Below, piece by piece: positions 1 through 9,438 of a DNA stretch of 64,000 nt (position 1 is its first letter; every line of letters begins with the position of its first letter). Made by a program: the position numbers and the translations under genes. This DNA is from Kribbella monticola (GTDB taxonomy: Bacteria > Actinomycetota > Actinomycetes > Propionibacteriales > Kribbellaceae): NCBI RefSeq assembly GCF_003261635.1, contig NZ_QFXK01000027.1:124001-188000 (forward strand), in the 5' to 3' direction. The notes beneath the pieces were generated by a model, which saw only the letters and a program-made list of their open reading frames with translations, ran no database searches and was not told the origin of the DNA.

Positions 1-1752
1 CCGCCCGCGGCAGCTGATCTGACGAGCTCGTATCGCTTCCTCTTCTGGCTGACCCGGTCGCAGTCGAGGCGGGTCGCCGTGGGGGCGGCGTTGGGCACCT
101 GCTGGACGGTTGGCCTCGCAGTACCGCCCTGGGTGCTGTCTCGTGCGGTGGACGAGGGCCTCGTCGCCCGTGACACGTCCGCTCTCATCGCCTGGGCTCT
201 CGTACTGCTCCTGGTCGGTGTGCTGAACGCCCTGCTGGGCATCAGCCGGCATCGCACAATGACCAAAATCCGAATGGACGCGTCGTTCCGGACGGTCCGG
301 GCCACGGTGTGGCACACCTCCCGCCTGGGCGCCTCCCTGGCGCGCCGGGTCAGCGCCGGCGAGGTGGTGACCGTCGGCATCGCTGACGCCCAGACCGTCG
401 CGCAAGCATTGACGGTGACGGGCCCTGGCGTCGGCGCGGTGATCGCGTACGCCGTCGTGGCCGTCGTGCTGTTCACCATTTCGCCGCTGCTGGCCGCAGT
501 GGTTCTCGCCGGCGTTCCGCTGCTTGCTGTCGCTGTCGGCCCGTTCCTGCGACGCATCCAGCACACCGGCACGGAGTACAGGTTCCAGCAAGGGCGGCTG
601 ACGACACGGCTGGTCGACGTACTGGCCGGGCTTCGTGTGCTCAACGGGCTCGGCGGGAAGACGTTTGTGGCCGAACGGTATGAACGGCAGTCACAGGGGC
701 TCGTGGGTCGCGGCTACCGTGTCGCCGGACCGTCGAGTTGGGTGGGTGCCTTGTCGACCGGGTTGCCGGCCCTCTTCCTGGCCGCCGTCGTCTGGTTGTC
801 GGCGAGGATGGCTGCTGCGGGCGACATCACCATCGGAGACCTCGTCGCGGTCTACGGCTACGTGGCTGTGCTCGCCGTTCCGGTGGCTTTCTTCATCGAA
901 GGCAGCGGCGACATTGCTCGTGCCCGGGTCGCTGGGCAGCGAATCATCGATCTGCTGAACCTGCCGGTACCGCGCCGCCACGACCACTCTGCGGTCGCGA
1001 TCCCGCCCGGCTGTGGTCCGCTGGCTGACCCGGCGTCCGGCGTGGTCATTCGTCCCGGCAGCTTCACCGCATTGGTAGCTGCCCGGCCGGCCGAGGCGGT
1101 CACGGTGATCGAGCGACTCGGACACCTGACCATCGACCCCCAGGCCGGTGCCCAGGCGGGTGCCCAGGCCGGTGCTCAGGCCGGTGTGACCTGGGCAGGG
1201 GTGCCGGTGGCGGATGTCGCCGACGAAGAATTCAGGCAGCGATTGGTTGTCGCTGACAACCATGCCGAGGTCTTCGCCGGTACGGCGCGGGAGATCGTCG
1301 CTGGACGTCTCGATGCTGACGACGACCGGATCCGTACTGCGCTGTACACCGCCGTGGCCGAGGACGTCGTGGAAGCGCTGGCCGGTGGTCTGGACGGGGT
1401 GATCGCCGCCGGCGCAAGCGACCTCTCTGGTGGCCAACGGCAACGTCTCCAGCTCGCACGTGCGGTGTACGCCGCCCCCGATGTCCTGCTGGCCATCGAT
1501 CCGACCTCGGCGGTCGACGCCACCACCGAAGCCGCCATGATCGATCGACTCCAGGAAGCCCGGCGGGGTAGGACCACTGTCATCACAACAGCGTCCCCAC
1601 TCGTGCTCGACCGTGCCGACGAGGTCATCCTCCTGGTCGACGGTCACGCCGCATCGGTCGGTACGCACGCTGACCTTCTGCGCAACGATTCCTGCTATCG
1701 CGAGCTGGTGTCTCGCACTCAGAACGATGGTGAGCAGGTGGCCGATGAATAG
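1..1752 (+). CDS. ABC exporter half-transporter with degenerate ATP site (5' partial)
   Basis: Membrane domain plus nucleotide-binding domain of an exporter. The reading frame is open to the window edge, so the true start is probably upstream; a GTG at 79 is the first visible alternative. About five hydrophobic membrane segments occupy roughly residues 1-270. The ATPase domain keeps the signature LSGGQRQR, but the Walker A position reads AARPAEAVT with no GKS/T, Walker B reads LLAIDPTSAVD (Asp and catalytic Glu altered), and the H-loop His is replaced (TTASPLVL). A 12-bp repeat (1141-1188, encoding AQAG units) lies after the lost Walker A. It overlaps the partner gene by 8 bp. I infer that it is the non-catalytic half of a heterodimer; the substrate is unknown. 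Confidence 0.85.
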   Translation, partial: PPAAADLTSSYRFLFWLTRSQSRRVAVGAALGTCWTVGLAVPPWVLSRAVDEGLVARDTSALIAWALVLLLVGVLNALLGISRHRTMTKIRMDASFRTVRATVWHTSRLGASLARRVSAGEVVTVGIADAQTVAQALTVTGPGVGAVIAYAVVAVVLFTISPLLAAVVLAGVPLLAVAVGPFLRRIQHTGTEYRFQQGRLTTRLVDVLAGLRVLNGLGGKTFVAERYERQSQGLVGRGYRVAGPSSWVGALSTGLPALFLAAVVWLSARMAAAGDITIGDLVAVYGYVAVLAVPVAFFIEGSGDIARARVAGQRIIDLLNLPVPRRHDHSAVAIPPGCGPLADPASGVVIRPGSFTALVAARPAEAVTVIERLGHLTIDPQAGAQAGAQAGAQAGVTWAGVPVADVADEEFRQRLVVADNHAEVFAGTAREIVAGRLDADDDRIRTALYTAVAEDVVEALAGGLDGVIAAGASDLSGGQRQRLQLARAVYAAPDVLLAIDPTSAVDATTEAAMIDRLQEARRGRTTVITTASPLVLDRADEVILLVDGHAASVGTHADLLRNDSCYRELVSRTQNDGEQVADE

Positions 1753-3508
1753 ACAGCTGCCGATCGCAGGACCAGCCGAGGTCCGTGCTGCCGCCGTACG
1801 AGATCTGCGGGCGGACCGCGGTGCGGTCGCCGGGCTCATCCTCGTCAATGGGCTGGCCTCGGCAGCAGGGCTGGTCGGTCCGTGGCTGCTGGGCCGAATC
1901 ATCGACACGATCCAAACCAGGTCCGGATCCGGTGACGTACTCAGCACGGTGGACCGGCTGGCGTTCGGCGCGCTGGTGTTCACCATCGTGCAGACGGTCT
2001 TGACGTGGTGGGCTCTCAAGATCGGGTACCGGTTCGGTGAACGCACCGCAGCACGCGTTCGGGAACGCTTCTTGCAGCGGACCTTGGCACTACCGGCGCG
2101 AAGGGCGGACCAGCTTCCTACCGGCGACCTGATCGCCCGCGGCAGCACTGATGCTTCGCGGGTGGCGCTGACTCTGCGATCGGCCGTGCCCGAGGTTCTC
2201 GTGGCCATCGTCCACGCCTTGTTCCTCATCGTCGCGGTGCTGGTGCTCGACGTGCGGCTCGGGCTCTGCGGGCTGGTGTGCCTGTTCGGTGTCGGGGCGG
2301 CCGTGCGGTGGTATCTGCGACGTGCCAGGCCGGCTTATCTGGCAGTCGCCGCAGCTGGTGCCGAGCTGGCCGATGTCGTGGCCAGTACTGCGAAGGGCGC
2401 GCGCACGATCCAGCTGCTCGGGCTGGAGGACCGTCGGACCGAGGCCACGGAGTCCGCCATCACCCGAGCGAGATCCGCCTACCTAGGGGCTTTGTGGCTG
2501 CGAACGGTGCTGTTTCCGTGGTCTGAGGTCTCGTTGGGCCTGCCGGTGGCCGCAGTGCTTCTCGCGGGAGGTGGGCTCTACCTGCATGGCTCGGTCAGTC
2601 TCGGAGTCGTGGTGACGGCCACGGTGTACCTGCGCCAGCTGGTCGGTCCGCTCGACACCCTCATGCTGTGGATCGAACAGCTCCAGGGCGCCGGGGCGTC
2701 GTACGCTCGTGTCGAAGGACTGGCCGACGTACCAGGGGAGGAAGCCGGGCCTGACGTTGACCCCACCGGCGACCGGATCCAGGTCGAGAACGCGCACTAC
2801 AGCTACACGGGTGCTCGCGACGTCCTGCGCGGCGTCAATCTCCTTGTGCAGCCGGGGGAGCGGCTGGCCATCGTCGGCACCTCTGGTGCGGGCAAGTCGA
2901 CGCTGGCCCGTCTCCTCGCCGGTCTCGACCGTCCTCACACCGGCTCGGTGACCATCGGCGGTACGCCGGTCGCCGACCTCCCGCCCGATCGCGTGCGGGA
3001 GCACGTCGTACTCATCACCCAAGATCACCACGTCTTCCACGACACCGTGCGCGACAACCTCCTGATCGCCCGACCGAACGCGACCGACGCAGAACTGCAC
3101 GCCGCACTGGACGCAGTCGGAGCGGCGTGGCTGGCGGACCTACCGCATGGGCTCGACACCGAACTCGGCGCCGACCACACCCTCGACGGCGCCGCCGCCC
3201 AGCAACTCTCACTGGCCCGAGTCGTCCTCGCCGACCCCCACACCCTGATCCTGGACGAGGCCACCGCTCAACTCGACCCCAGAACAGCACGACGTACAGA
3301 ACAATCCCTGGCAGCCGTACTACGCGGTCGCACGGTGATCGCAATCGCCCACCGCCTCCAAACAGCCCACGACGCGGACAGAATCGCCGTGATGGAGGCC
3401 GGCGAACTCGTCGAACTAGGCACCCACACCGAACTGGTCACCGCAAACCGCACCTACGGCAAACTCTGGCACTCCTGGCACGGCCCCTCAGCCCCAGAAA
3501 CCACCTGA
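1745..3508 (+). CDS. ABC exporter half-transporter with catalytic ATP site
   Basis: 587-aa fused membrane/ATPase protein and partner of the preceding gene. The ATG at 1745 was chosen because it overlaps the upstream stop by 8 bp; a longer in-frame start at 1613 lies inside the upstream gene. Membrane segments fill residues ~35-290. The ATPase domain has Walker A GTSGAGKST, Q-loop LITQDHH, Walker B LILDEATAQLD and H-loop AHRLQ. The ABC signature is degraded to LDGAAAQQ. In a head-to-tail dimer its Walker A would face the intact LSGGQ of the partner, leaving one good and one dead site. Exported substrate unknown. Confidence 0.88.
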   Translation: MNRQLPIAGPAEVRAAAVRDLRADRGAVAGLILVNGLASAAGLVGPWLLGRIIDTIQTRSGSGDVLSTVDRLAFGALVFTIVQTVLTWWALKIGYRFGERTAARVRERFLQRTLALPARRADQLPTGDLIARGSTDASRVALTLRSAVPEVLVAIVHALFLIVAVLVLDVRLGLCGLVCLFGVGAAVRWYLRRARPAYLAVAAAGAELADVVASTAKGARTIQLLGLEDRRTEATESAITRARSAYLGALWLRTVLFPWSEVSLGLPVAAVLLAGGGLYLHGSVSLGVVVTATVYLRQLVGPLDTLMLWIEQLQGAGASYARVEGLADVPGEEAGPDVDPTGDRIQVENAHYSYTGARDVLRGVNLLVQPGERLAIVGTSGAGKSTLARLLAGLDRPHTGSVTIGGTPVADLPPDRVREHVVLITQDHHVFHDTVRDNLLIARPNATDAELHAALDAVGAAWLADLPHGLDTELGADHTLDGAAAQQLSLARVVLADPHTLILDEATAQLDPRTARRTEQSLAAVLRGRTVIAIAHRLQTAHDADRIAVMEAGELVELGTHTELVTANRTYGKLWHSWHGPSAPETT

Positions 3509-3570
3509 GCGCTCCACCGCCGTTAGCCGAGCGGCAACGGGGGAGGGGAGTGAGGGTAGTTCATCGAACG

Positions 3571-3985
3571 ACTACGAGTCCGTCGGTTGGTGCATCCGGG
3601 CTGCCGCCTTCGAGTTGCGACGGGGGAGCGGGGTGGGGAGGGACGGGACGACTGCGAGTCCGTCGGCTGGCGCCTCCGGGTTGCTACCGCCTTCGAGTTG
3701 CGACGAGAGAGCGGGGTAGGGAGGGACAGGACGACTGCGAGTCCGTCGGCTGGCGCACCCGGGGTCTGCCGCCTTCGAGCGGCGACGAGGAGTCGAGTGG
3801 GGAGGCACCGGACGACTGCGAGTCCGTCGGCTGGACCCGGGGTGCTGTCGCGCGTTCGAGCGGCGACAGGGGAGCCGCGATCCGGGGTGGGAAGCTGGTG
3901 GAGGAGGGGAAGCACGTTCGCCGGATGAAGGCCAGCTGGCCCGGCTGGAGCATCCGGGCTCCCGCGCGTTCGTTCGAGCGGCGAC
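3571..3985. repeat. Imperfect 80-83 bp direct repeats in a ~600-bp non-coding gap
   Basis: Between the ABC exporter and the qcr terminator lies a gene-free stretch (3509-4061). A 20-bp core, actgcgagtccgtcggctgg, starts at 3571 (two mismatches), 3651, 3734 and 3815. A second core, ttcgagttgcgac or ttcgagcggcgac, starts at 3609, 3692, 3774, 3855 and 3973. The period is 80-83 bp, not a multiple of three. Open frames crossing it in both directions are repeat-derived and lack family resemblance. Function unknown. Confidence 0.7.
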
Positions 3986-4061
3986 GGAGGAGCCGCGACC
4001 CCGGGTGGGTGGGAGCGGGCGACGGAGGAGCCCTGCGTGGGGTTTTCCTCGTAGTACAAGA

Positions 4062-4096
4062 AAAGACCCCGGCTGAGAGGTTCAGCCGGGGTCTTT
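4062..4096 (-). terminator. Intrinsic terminator of the cytochrome bcc operon
   Basis: A perfect 15-bp stem (4062-4076 with 4082-4096) with a 5-nt loop, 13 bp beyond the qcrB stop. On the minus strand it is followed by a short T-rich run, so it fits rho-independent termination of ctaE-qcrCAB. Confidence 0.85.
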
Positions 4097-4108
4097 CGTG
4101 GTCCTGGG

Positions 4109-5815
4109 TCAGTGCTTGGTGATTTGTTCTCGGGCTGTCTCGTCGTCGACCTCGACGGTGCCGGTGAGGCCGGGGACCTCGGCGGCGTGGCCGAGTTCCT
4201 CGTGGTCGTCGTGGTGGCCGTGGGCGTGGGCTTCGGCGATTTCTTCGGCGGTCGGCTTCTGGACCGAGTCGGCGAAGTAGAACCGGGAGAGCCGCGCGCG
4301 GACCTTGTTGATGGCCCGCTTCGGAGCCCGTACGCCGTTCTCGTCGGTCTCGGGACCGATGTCGAGCGGCAGGATCCGGTCGCGAGCCGTGAGCTCATAG
4401 GCCTCGTACGTCGAGATCGGGGTGTGCTTCTCGATGTACTCACCGTGCGGCAACCGCATGATGATGCCCGACTCGAGTCCGTGCAGGATCCGGTCGTTGT
4501 CGGAGCGCTGCAGCGAGATCGCGATCCGCCGGGTGGCCCAGAAGGCGAACACCGGACCGAGGAAGATCATCACCCGCAGGAACCAGGTCACGTTGTTCAG
4601 CGAGACGCCGAAGTGGGTCGCGATCAGGTCGTTGCCGCCACCGATCCACAGCAGGCCGTAGAAGGTGATGAACGCGGCGCCGATCCCGGTCCGGGTCGGC
4701 ATGTTGCGCGGCCGGTCCAGCAGGTGATGTTCGCGCTTGTCGCCGGTGATCCACTGCTCGATGAACGGATACAGGGCCACCAGGGTGACGAACGCGGGCG
4801 GGATGATCAGCGCCGGTATCAGCAGGTTCCAGCTGAGCGTGACGCCCCAGAAATGGGACTCGAATCCCGGCATCAGGCGCACGGAGCCCTCCAGCCAGCC
4901 CATGTACCAGTCGGGCTGGGAGCCCGCGGTGACCTCGGCCGGGTTGTACGGACCGTAGAGCCACACCGGGTTGATCTGGAGCAGCGCGCCCATCAGCGCG
5001 GTGACGCCGAAGACGACGAAGAAGAAGCCGCCGGCCTTCGCCATGTACACCGGCATCAGCGGGTAGCCGACCACGTTCTTCTCGGTCCGCCCGGGGCCGG
5101 GGTACTGCGTGTGCTTGTGGTAGACGACCAGGAAGAGGTGCGCCGTCACGAGCGCCAGGATCAGACCCGGGATGAGCAGGACGTGGATGGTGAAGAACCG
5201 GGAGACGAACTCGTTGCCCGGGAACTCGCCACCGAAGATGAAGAAGCTCAGGTACGTGCCGATCACCGGCGACGCCTGGATCATGCCCTGGGTGATGCGC
5301 AGACCGGTTCCGGACAGCAGGTCGTCGGGGAGGCCGTAGCCGATGAAGCCCTCGATGATGCCGAGGAACAGCATCCCGAAGCCGATCACCCAGTTCAGCT
5401 CACGCGGCTTGCGGAACGCACCGGTGAAGAAGATGCGCAGCAGGTGGACCATCATCGAGGCGACGAACAGCACGGCCGCCCAGTGGTGGATCTGCCGCAT
5501 CAGCAGGCCACCGCGGACGTCGAAGGTGATGTCCAGCGTGGAGGCGTAGGCCTCCGACATGTGCAGGCCCTTGAGCAGGCTGTACGAGCCCTGGTACTCG
5601 ACCTCGCCCATCGACGGCTTGAACCACAGGGTCAGGAAGATGCCGGTCAGGATCAGGATGATGAAGCTGTAGAGCGCGATCTCACCGAGCATGAACGACC
5701 AGTGGTCGGGGAAGACCTTCCGCAGGTTCTTCTTGCCGATCTTGCCGATGCCGAGACGGTCATCGACCCACTTGACCGGTGGTGGGAAGTCTTTCGTCGT
5801 GGACACTGTTGTCAC
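4109..5815 (-). CDS. qcrB: Cytochrome bc1 complex cytochrome b subunit
   Basis: 568-aa membrane-embedded cytochrome b of the actinobacterial menaquinol:cytochrome c reductase, which forms a supercomplex with cytochrome aa3 oxidase. Histidine pairs for the two b hemes appear in helices containing RQIHHWAAVLF and MMVHLLRIF, and LVTAHLFLVVYHKH. PDWYMGW is the quinol-site PEWY-type motif. The GTG at 5815 overlaps the qcrA stop in a GTGA arrangement; starts further upstream would run into qcrA. It is the last gene of ctaE-qcrC-qcrA-qcrB. Confidence 0.96.
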   Translation of the reverse strand: MTTVSTTKDFPPPVKWVDDRLGIGKIGKKNLRKVFPDHWSFMLGEIALYSFIILILTGIFLTLWFKPSMGEVEYQGSYSLLKGLHMSEAYASTLDITFDVRGGLLMRQIHHWAAVLFVASMMVHLLRIFFTGAFRKPRELNWVIGFGMLFLGIIEGFIGYGLPDDLLSGTGLRITQGMIQASPVIGTYLSFFIFGGEFPGNEFVSRFFTIHVLLIPGLILALVTAHLFLVVYHKHTQYPGPGRTEKNVVGYPLMPVYMAKAGGFFFVVFGVTALMGALLQINPVWLYGPYNPAEVTAGSQPDWYMGWLEGSVRLMPGFESHFWGVTLSWNLLIPALIIPPAFVTLVALYPFIEQWITGDKREHHLLDRPRNMPTRTGIGAAFITFYGLLWIGGGNDLIATHFGVSLNNVTWFLRVMIFLGPVFAFWATRRIAISLQRSDNDRILHGLESGIIMRLPHGEYIEKHTPISTYEAYELTARDRILPLDIGPETDENGVRAPKRAINKVRARLSRFYFADSVQKPTAEEIAEAHAHGHHDDHEELGHAAEVPGLTGTVEVDDETAREQITKH

Positions 5816-6858
5816 CCTCGTTCCCAGAAGCTCGGGCCAACCGGCTCGGTGAAGCCGCTCTGCGCGACCAGGTAGCCCTCCGCGTCCACTGCCAACGGTA
5901 GCTGAGGCAGCGGGCGGGCGGCAGGGCCGAAGACGACCTTGGCCCCGTCGGCCAGGTCGAAGGTCGACTGGTGGCACGGGCAGAGCACGTGGTGGGTCTG
6001 CTGCTCGTACAGCGAGATCGGGCAGCCGACGTGGGTGCAGATCTTGGAGTAGCACAGGATCCCGTCGACGCCCCAGTTCTCCCGGCCCGCGGGGACCCGG
6101 ATCTCGTTCGGGGCGATCCGTACCACGATCACCGAGGCCTTCGCCTTGGCGTTCTGGTACTCGACCGCGCTCTCCTCCTGCATCGGCGCCAGGTTCGCGG
6201 GCGCCGCGTTGACCAGCTGGCCGACGATCAGGTCGGACGGCTTGATCGGGCGCAGGGTGACGTCGTTGACGACGCGGATGCCCTTGGCCCAGATCGTGTT
6301 GTAGAGGCTCCGGCCGGGCAGCGGACCGAGGTCACGCAGCATCACGATGGCCGGCAGGCCGAGCAGGCCCATCGCGCCGATCAGCGACCGGCGGATCAGC
6401 TTGCGGCGGGTGAAGCCGGACTCGGCGACGCCCACCTGGAAGCCCTCGATGATGTCGGCCTTCTGGGCCGGCGAGGAGTGCGCGTCGTGCCGCTCCTCGG
6501 AGATCTCGGTGTCGACCATCAGCTTCTTGGCCCACTGGATCGCGCCGGCGCCGATCATGAACAGCGCCAGGCCGAGGCACAGGCCGATGACCAGGTTGTT
6601 CGCGTTGCCGGACAGCGGGCCGAACTCGAGCGTGGAGTCGCGCGGAATCGCGAAGTACGCGACGCAGGAACCCAGTGCGAGCAGGCCGGCCAGACTGAAC
6701 AGCGTCGCGACCTGGCGCTCGACCCGGTCGGCAGCCTTCGGGTCGATATCGGTGATCCGCGGCTCGTGCGGCTCGATACCCGGATCCGGGATCGGCTCCG
6801 CAACCACCACGCTGCTGTCGTGCTCACCAGGTACTACGGGGAGCTTCTCGTCACTCAC
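5812..6858 (-). CDS. qcrA: Cytochrome bc1 complex Rieske iron-sulfur subunit
   Basis: 348-aa Rieske protein that passes electrons from menaquinol to the diheme cytochrome c. The N-terminal half has about three membrane helices, as in actinobacterial QcrA (longer than the one-helix proteobacterial form). The [2Fe-2S] ligands appear as CTHVGCP and CPCHQS near residue 270. The GTG at 6858 overlaps the qcrC stop by 4 bp, and the 3' end overlaps qcrB by 4 bp, so translation of the three genes is coupled. Confidence 0.96.
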   Translation of the reverse strand: MSDEKLPVVPGEHDSSVVVAEPIPDPGIEPHEPRITDIDPKAADRVERQVATLFSLAGLLALGSCVAYFAIPRDSTLEFGPLSGNANNLVIGLCLGLALFMIGAGAIQWAKKLMVDTEISEERHDAHSSPAQKADIIEGFQVGVAESGFTRRKLIRRSLIGAMGLLGLPAIVMLRDLGPLPGRSLYNTIWAKGIRVVNDVTLRPIKPSDLIVGQLVNAAPANLAPMQEESAVEYQNAKAKASVIVVRIAPNEIRVPAGRENWGVDGILCYSKICTHVGCPISLYEQQTHHVLCPCHQSTFDLADGAKVVFGPAARPLPQLPLAVDAEGYLVAQSGFTEPVGPSFWERG

Positions 6859-7721
6859 TCTGCCTTCACTCCCTTGGCCTTGACGCCCTTGGCGCCGATC
6901 CAGACCGCCACGCAGACGAGCAGGCCGATACCGACCAGCCAGCCCCACAGACCCTCCGAGACCGGGCCGAGCCGGCCGAGACCGAAGCCACCGGGGTCCT
7001 TCTGCTGCTGCAACGCGTTCAGGTACGCGATCACGTCACGCTTGTCTTCCGGCCGCAGTACCTGGTCGGAGAAGACCGGCATCTGCTGCGGACCGGTCAG
7101 CATCGCTTCGTAGATGTGCTTGGGGTCGACGTTCATCAGCGACGGCGCGTACTTGCCGCCGGGCAGCGCACCGCCACGGCCGGCGAAGTTGTGGCACGCC
7201 GTGCAGTTGGTGCGGAACAGCTCGCCACCGCGGGTGATCTGCTCGTCGGTCGCCTTGCTGATGTCGTACGACTCCTCGGCCGGTACCGCCGGGCCGGGGG
7301 CCAGGGACGCGACGTACGCCGCCAGGGCCTCGATCTCCGCGGGCGTGTACGCCGGGGTCTTGCGCGGGATCTGGGCGCCGGGCTGCATCGCCGGCATCCG
7401 GCCGGTGCCGACCTGGAAGTCGACCGCGGCCGCGCCGACTCCGATCAGGGACGGGCCGGCCTGCTTGCCTTCGCCGTTGCCACCGCCCTCGGCGTTCAGG
7501 CCGTGGCAGCTGGCACAGCCGACCGCGAAGAGCTTCTTGCCCTCTTCGATCTGCTGGGACTGGGCCGAGTTGTCCGCCACCGCGTTGTCAGGGGCGAACG
7601 CGGCGTACGCGGAGCCCACCGCCAGGAGGCCGAACAGGAGCACGACGAGGCCGGCTGACCGGTGCCGTCGTCGCGCGGAGAGGAAGCGCGCCGGTGACAA
7701 GGAAAGTCTCTTCTCACTCAT
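6855..7721 (-). CDS. qcrC: Cytochrome bc1 complex diheme cytochrome c subunit
   Basis: 288-aa diheme cytochrome cc, the internal electron carrier that replaces soluble cytochrome c in the actinobacterial bcc-aa3 supercomplex. Two heme c motifs are visible: CASCHG and CTACHN. There is an N-terminal membrane anchor (residues ~22-42) and a C-terminal helix ([17 protein letters not shown]). The ATG at 7721 overlaps the ctaE stop (ATGA). A short repeated KGVKA tail follows the last helix. Confidence 0.96.
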   Translation of the reverse strand: MSEKRLSLSPARFLSARRRHRSAGLVVLLFGLLAVGSAYAAFAPDNAVADNSAQSQQIEEGKKLFAVGCASCHGLNAEGGGNGEGKQAGPSLIGVGAAAVDFQVGTGRMPAMQPGAQIPRKTPAYTPAEIEALAAYVASLAPGPAVPAEESYDISKATDEQITRGGELFRTNCTACHNFAGRGGALPGGKYAPSLMNVDPKHIYEAMLTGPQQMPVFSDQVLRPEDKRDVIAYLNALQQQKDPGGFGLGRLGPVSEGLWGWLVGIGLLVCVAVWIGAKGVKAKGVKAE

Positions 7722-8380
7722 TTGAGCAGGTAGATGGTCGCGAACAGGGCGATCCAGACCACGTCGACGAAGTGCCAGTAGTACGACACGACGATCGCCG
7801 AGACGGCCTGTTCGTGGGTGAACTTGCGTGCCATGTACGTCCTGGCGAGGACGAACACGAAAGCGATGAGACCACCAGTCACGTGCAGACCGTGGAACCC
7901 GGTGGTCAGGTAGAACACCGATCCGTACGGCGACGACGCGATCGTCACGCCCTCGTGGACCAGCTTGGCGTACTCCGTCACCTGGCCGGCGATGAACACC
8001 GCGCCCATCAGGTAGGTGAGGATGAACCACTCACGCATACCCCAGGAGCGGATGTTCGCCAGCGCGCCGGTGCGTCCGACCTTGCCGTGCTCGGCGGCGA
8101 AGACGCCGGCCTGGCAGGTGAACGACGACGCGACCAGGATGAACGTGTTCACCGAGGCGAACGGCACGTTCAGCATCGCGGTCGACGCTTCCCACAGGGA
8201 CTCGGTCCCCGCTGCCGCCGCGGCGGTCGTCACGGACCGGATCGTGAAGTAGGCCGCGAACAGGGCGGCGAAGAACATCAGTTCGCTCGAGAGCCAGACG
8301 ATCGTGCCGACACTGACCATGCTGGGACGGTCATGGTGTCCGTGTTCACGGGACGCTGGGAGCGCGGTTGCAGTGGCCAC
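7718..8380 (-). CDS. ctaE: Cytochrome c oxidase subunit III
   Basis: 220-aa heme-copper oxidase subunit III, membrane protein of cytochrome aa3. It contains the family stretch [18 protein letters not shown] and a C-terminal region with [15 protein letters not shown] and [10 protein letters not shown]. The GTG at 8380 gives an N-terminus like other actinobacterial CtaE proteins; an ATG at 8440 is possible but adds 20 atypical residues. First gene of the bcc operon; subunits I and II are not in the window. It is transcribed away from the ctaG-like gene across an 82-bp gap. Confidence 0.93.
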   Translation of the reverse strand: MATATALPASREHGHHDRPSMVSVGTIVWLSSELMFFAALFAAYFTIRSVTTAAAAAGTESLWEASTAMLNVPFASVNTFILVASSFTCQAGVFAAEHGKVGRTGALANIRSWGMREWFILTYLMGAVFIAGQVTEYAKLVHEGVTIASSPYGSVFYLTTGFHGLHVTGGLIAFVFVLARTYMARKFTHEQAVSAIVVSYYWHFVDVVWIALFATIYLLK

Positions 8381-8462
8381 GGCGTCATTATGTCGGTCCC
8401 GCTGTCCGACAGCACGCCCACCCCCATGCATGTCGGCCACAACCTGTTTCTACTGTGGAAGC

Positions 8463-9380
8463 GTGCTTCCCCTCCATGCCGGACCAGGCGACCAGATCGC
8501 GCCGTTCACCCCGTCGCGTCTGCTCACGGCGTGGACGTTCGAGCCGGTGTTACTCGCAGTGATCATCGTCGTCGGCGGCCTCTACCTGTACGGCGTACAT
8601 CGCCTTCACGCGCGCGGCGACAAGTGGCCGGTCGGCCGCACTGTCGCCTTCGTCGGACTCGGTCTCGGCAGTGCGGTGATCGCCACCCAGTCCGCTCTCG
8701 GCACCTACGACACGGTCCTGATCAGCGTTCACATGGCGCAGCACATGATCCTGTCGATGCTCACCCCGTTGGCGATGGCGCTCGGCGCGCCGGTGACGCT
8801 TGCCCTTCGCACCCTTCCCGCCAACCCGCGGAAATGGTTGCTCTCCGTATTGCATTCACGGTTGGCGAAGGTGCTCTGCTTCCCGCTGATCGGCTTTACG
8901 CTGTTCGTCCTGAGCCCCTGGGTGCTCTATTTCAGCGGCTGGTACGACGCCACGCTGCGCTCGGCGGTGCTGCACGATCTTCTGCACGTCCACTTCATTG
9001 TGGTCGGATCGTTGTTCTTCTGGCCGCTGCTCGGCCTCGATCCGGTCCCCGGCCGGGTGATCTACCCGTTCCGGTTGATGCTCACGTTCCTCACGCTGCC
9101 GTTCCACGCCTTCCTCGGCATCACGATCATGTCGGCGAACAAGCTGATCGCGGAGGACTGGTACACCAGCTTCGGCCGGAGCTGGCCGCCGTCACCGCTG
9201 CGTGACCAGTACATCGCGGGCGGTCTCCTCTGGGGGTCCGGCGACATCATCGGAATCGTCTTCTTCGCTGTCCTGTTCGTCCAATGGGTGAAGCAGTCGC
9301 AGCGCGAAGCCAAGCGCGAGGACCGCCGGCTGGACCGGTTGGAGGAACAGGCGCGCAGAGCCGAGCAGGGTCCCCGGTAG
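8463..9380 (+). CDS. CtaG-family cytochrome c oxidase assembly membrane protein
   Basis: 305-aa polytopic membrane protein of the caa3-type CtaG family, associated with copper-site assembly of cytochrome c oxidase. About seven helices are visible, with conserved His-rich helices such as SVHMAQHMILSML and HDLLHVHFIVVGS. The C-terminus is a charged, probably coiled tail (REAKREDRRLDRLEEQ). The GTG at 8463 has GGAAG just upstream; longer frames run into ctaE. Position opposite ctaE-qcrCAB supports a role in oxidase biogenesis. Confidence 0.85.
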   Translation: MLPLHAGPGDQIAPFTPSRLLTAWTFEPVLLAVIIVVGGLYLYGVHRLHARGDKWPVGRTVAFVGLGLGSAVIATQSALGTYDTVLISVHMAQHMILSMLTPLAMALGAPVTLALRTLPANPRKWLLSVLHSRLAKVLCFPLIGFTLFVLSPWVLYFSGWYDATLRSAVLHDLLHVHFIVVGSLFFWPLLGLDPVPGRVIYPFRLMLTFLTLPFHAFLGITIMSANKLIAEDWYTSFGRSWPPSPLRDQYIAGGLLWGSGDIIGIVFFAVLFVQWVKQSQREAKREDRRLDRLEEQARRAEQGPR

Positions 9381-9438
9381 CATTCGCCGTGTTGGTTTCA
9401 CGTCCACTCGTCACAGACACACAGCTTGGGATGAATCG

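Noticed and set aside
691..2229. 512-codon minus-strand frame
   Set aside because: Antisense to both ABC exporter genes and without family motifs.
4112..5875. 587-codon reading frame opposite qcrB
   Set aside because: Antisense to a clear gene; composition is Arg/Asp/Val-rich, typical of GC-rich shadow frames.
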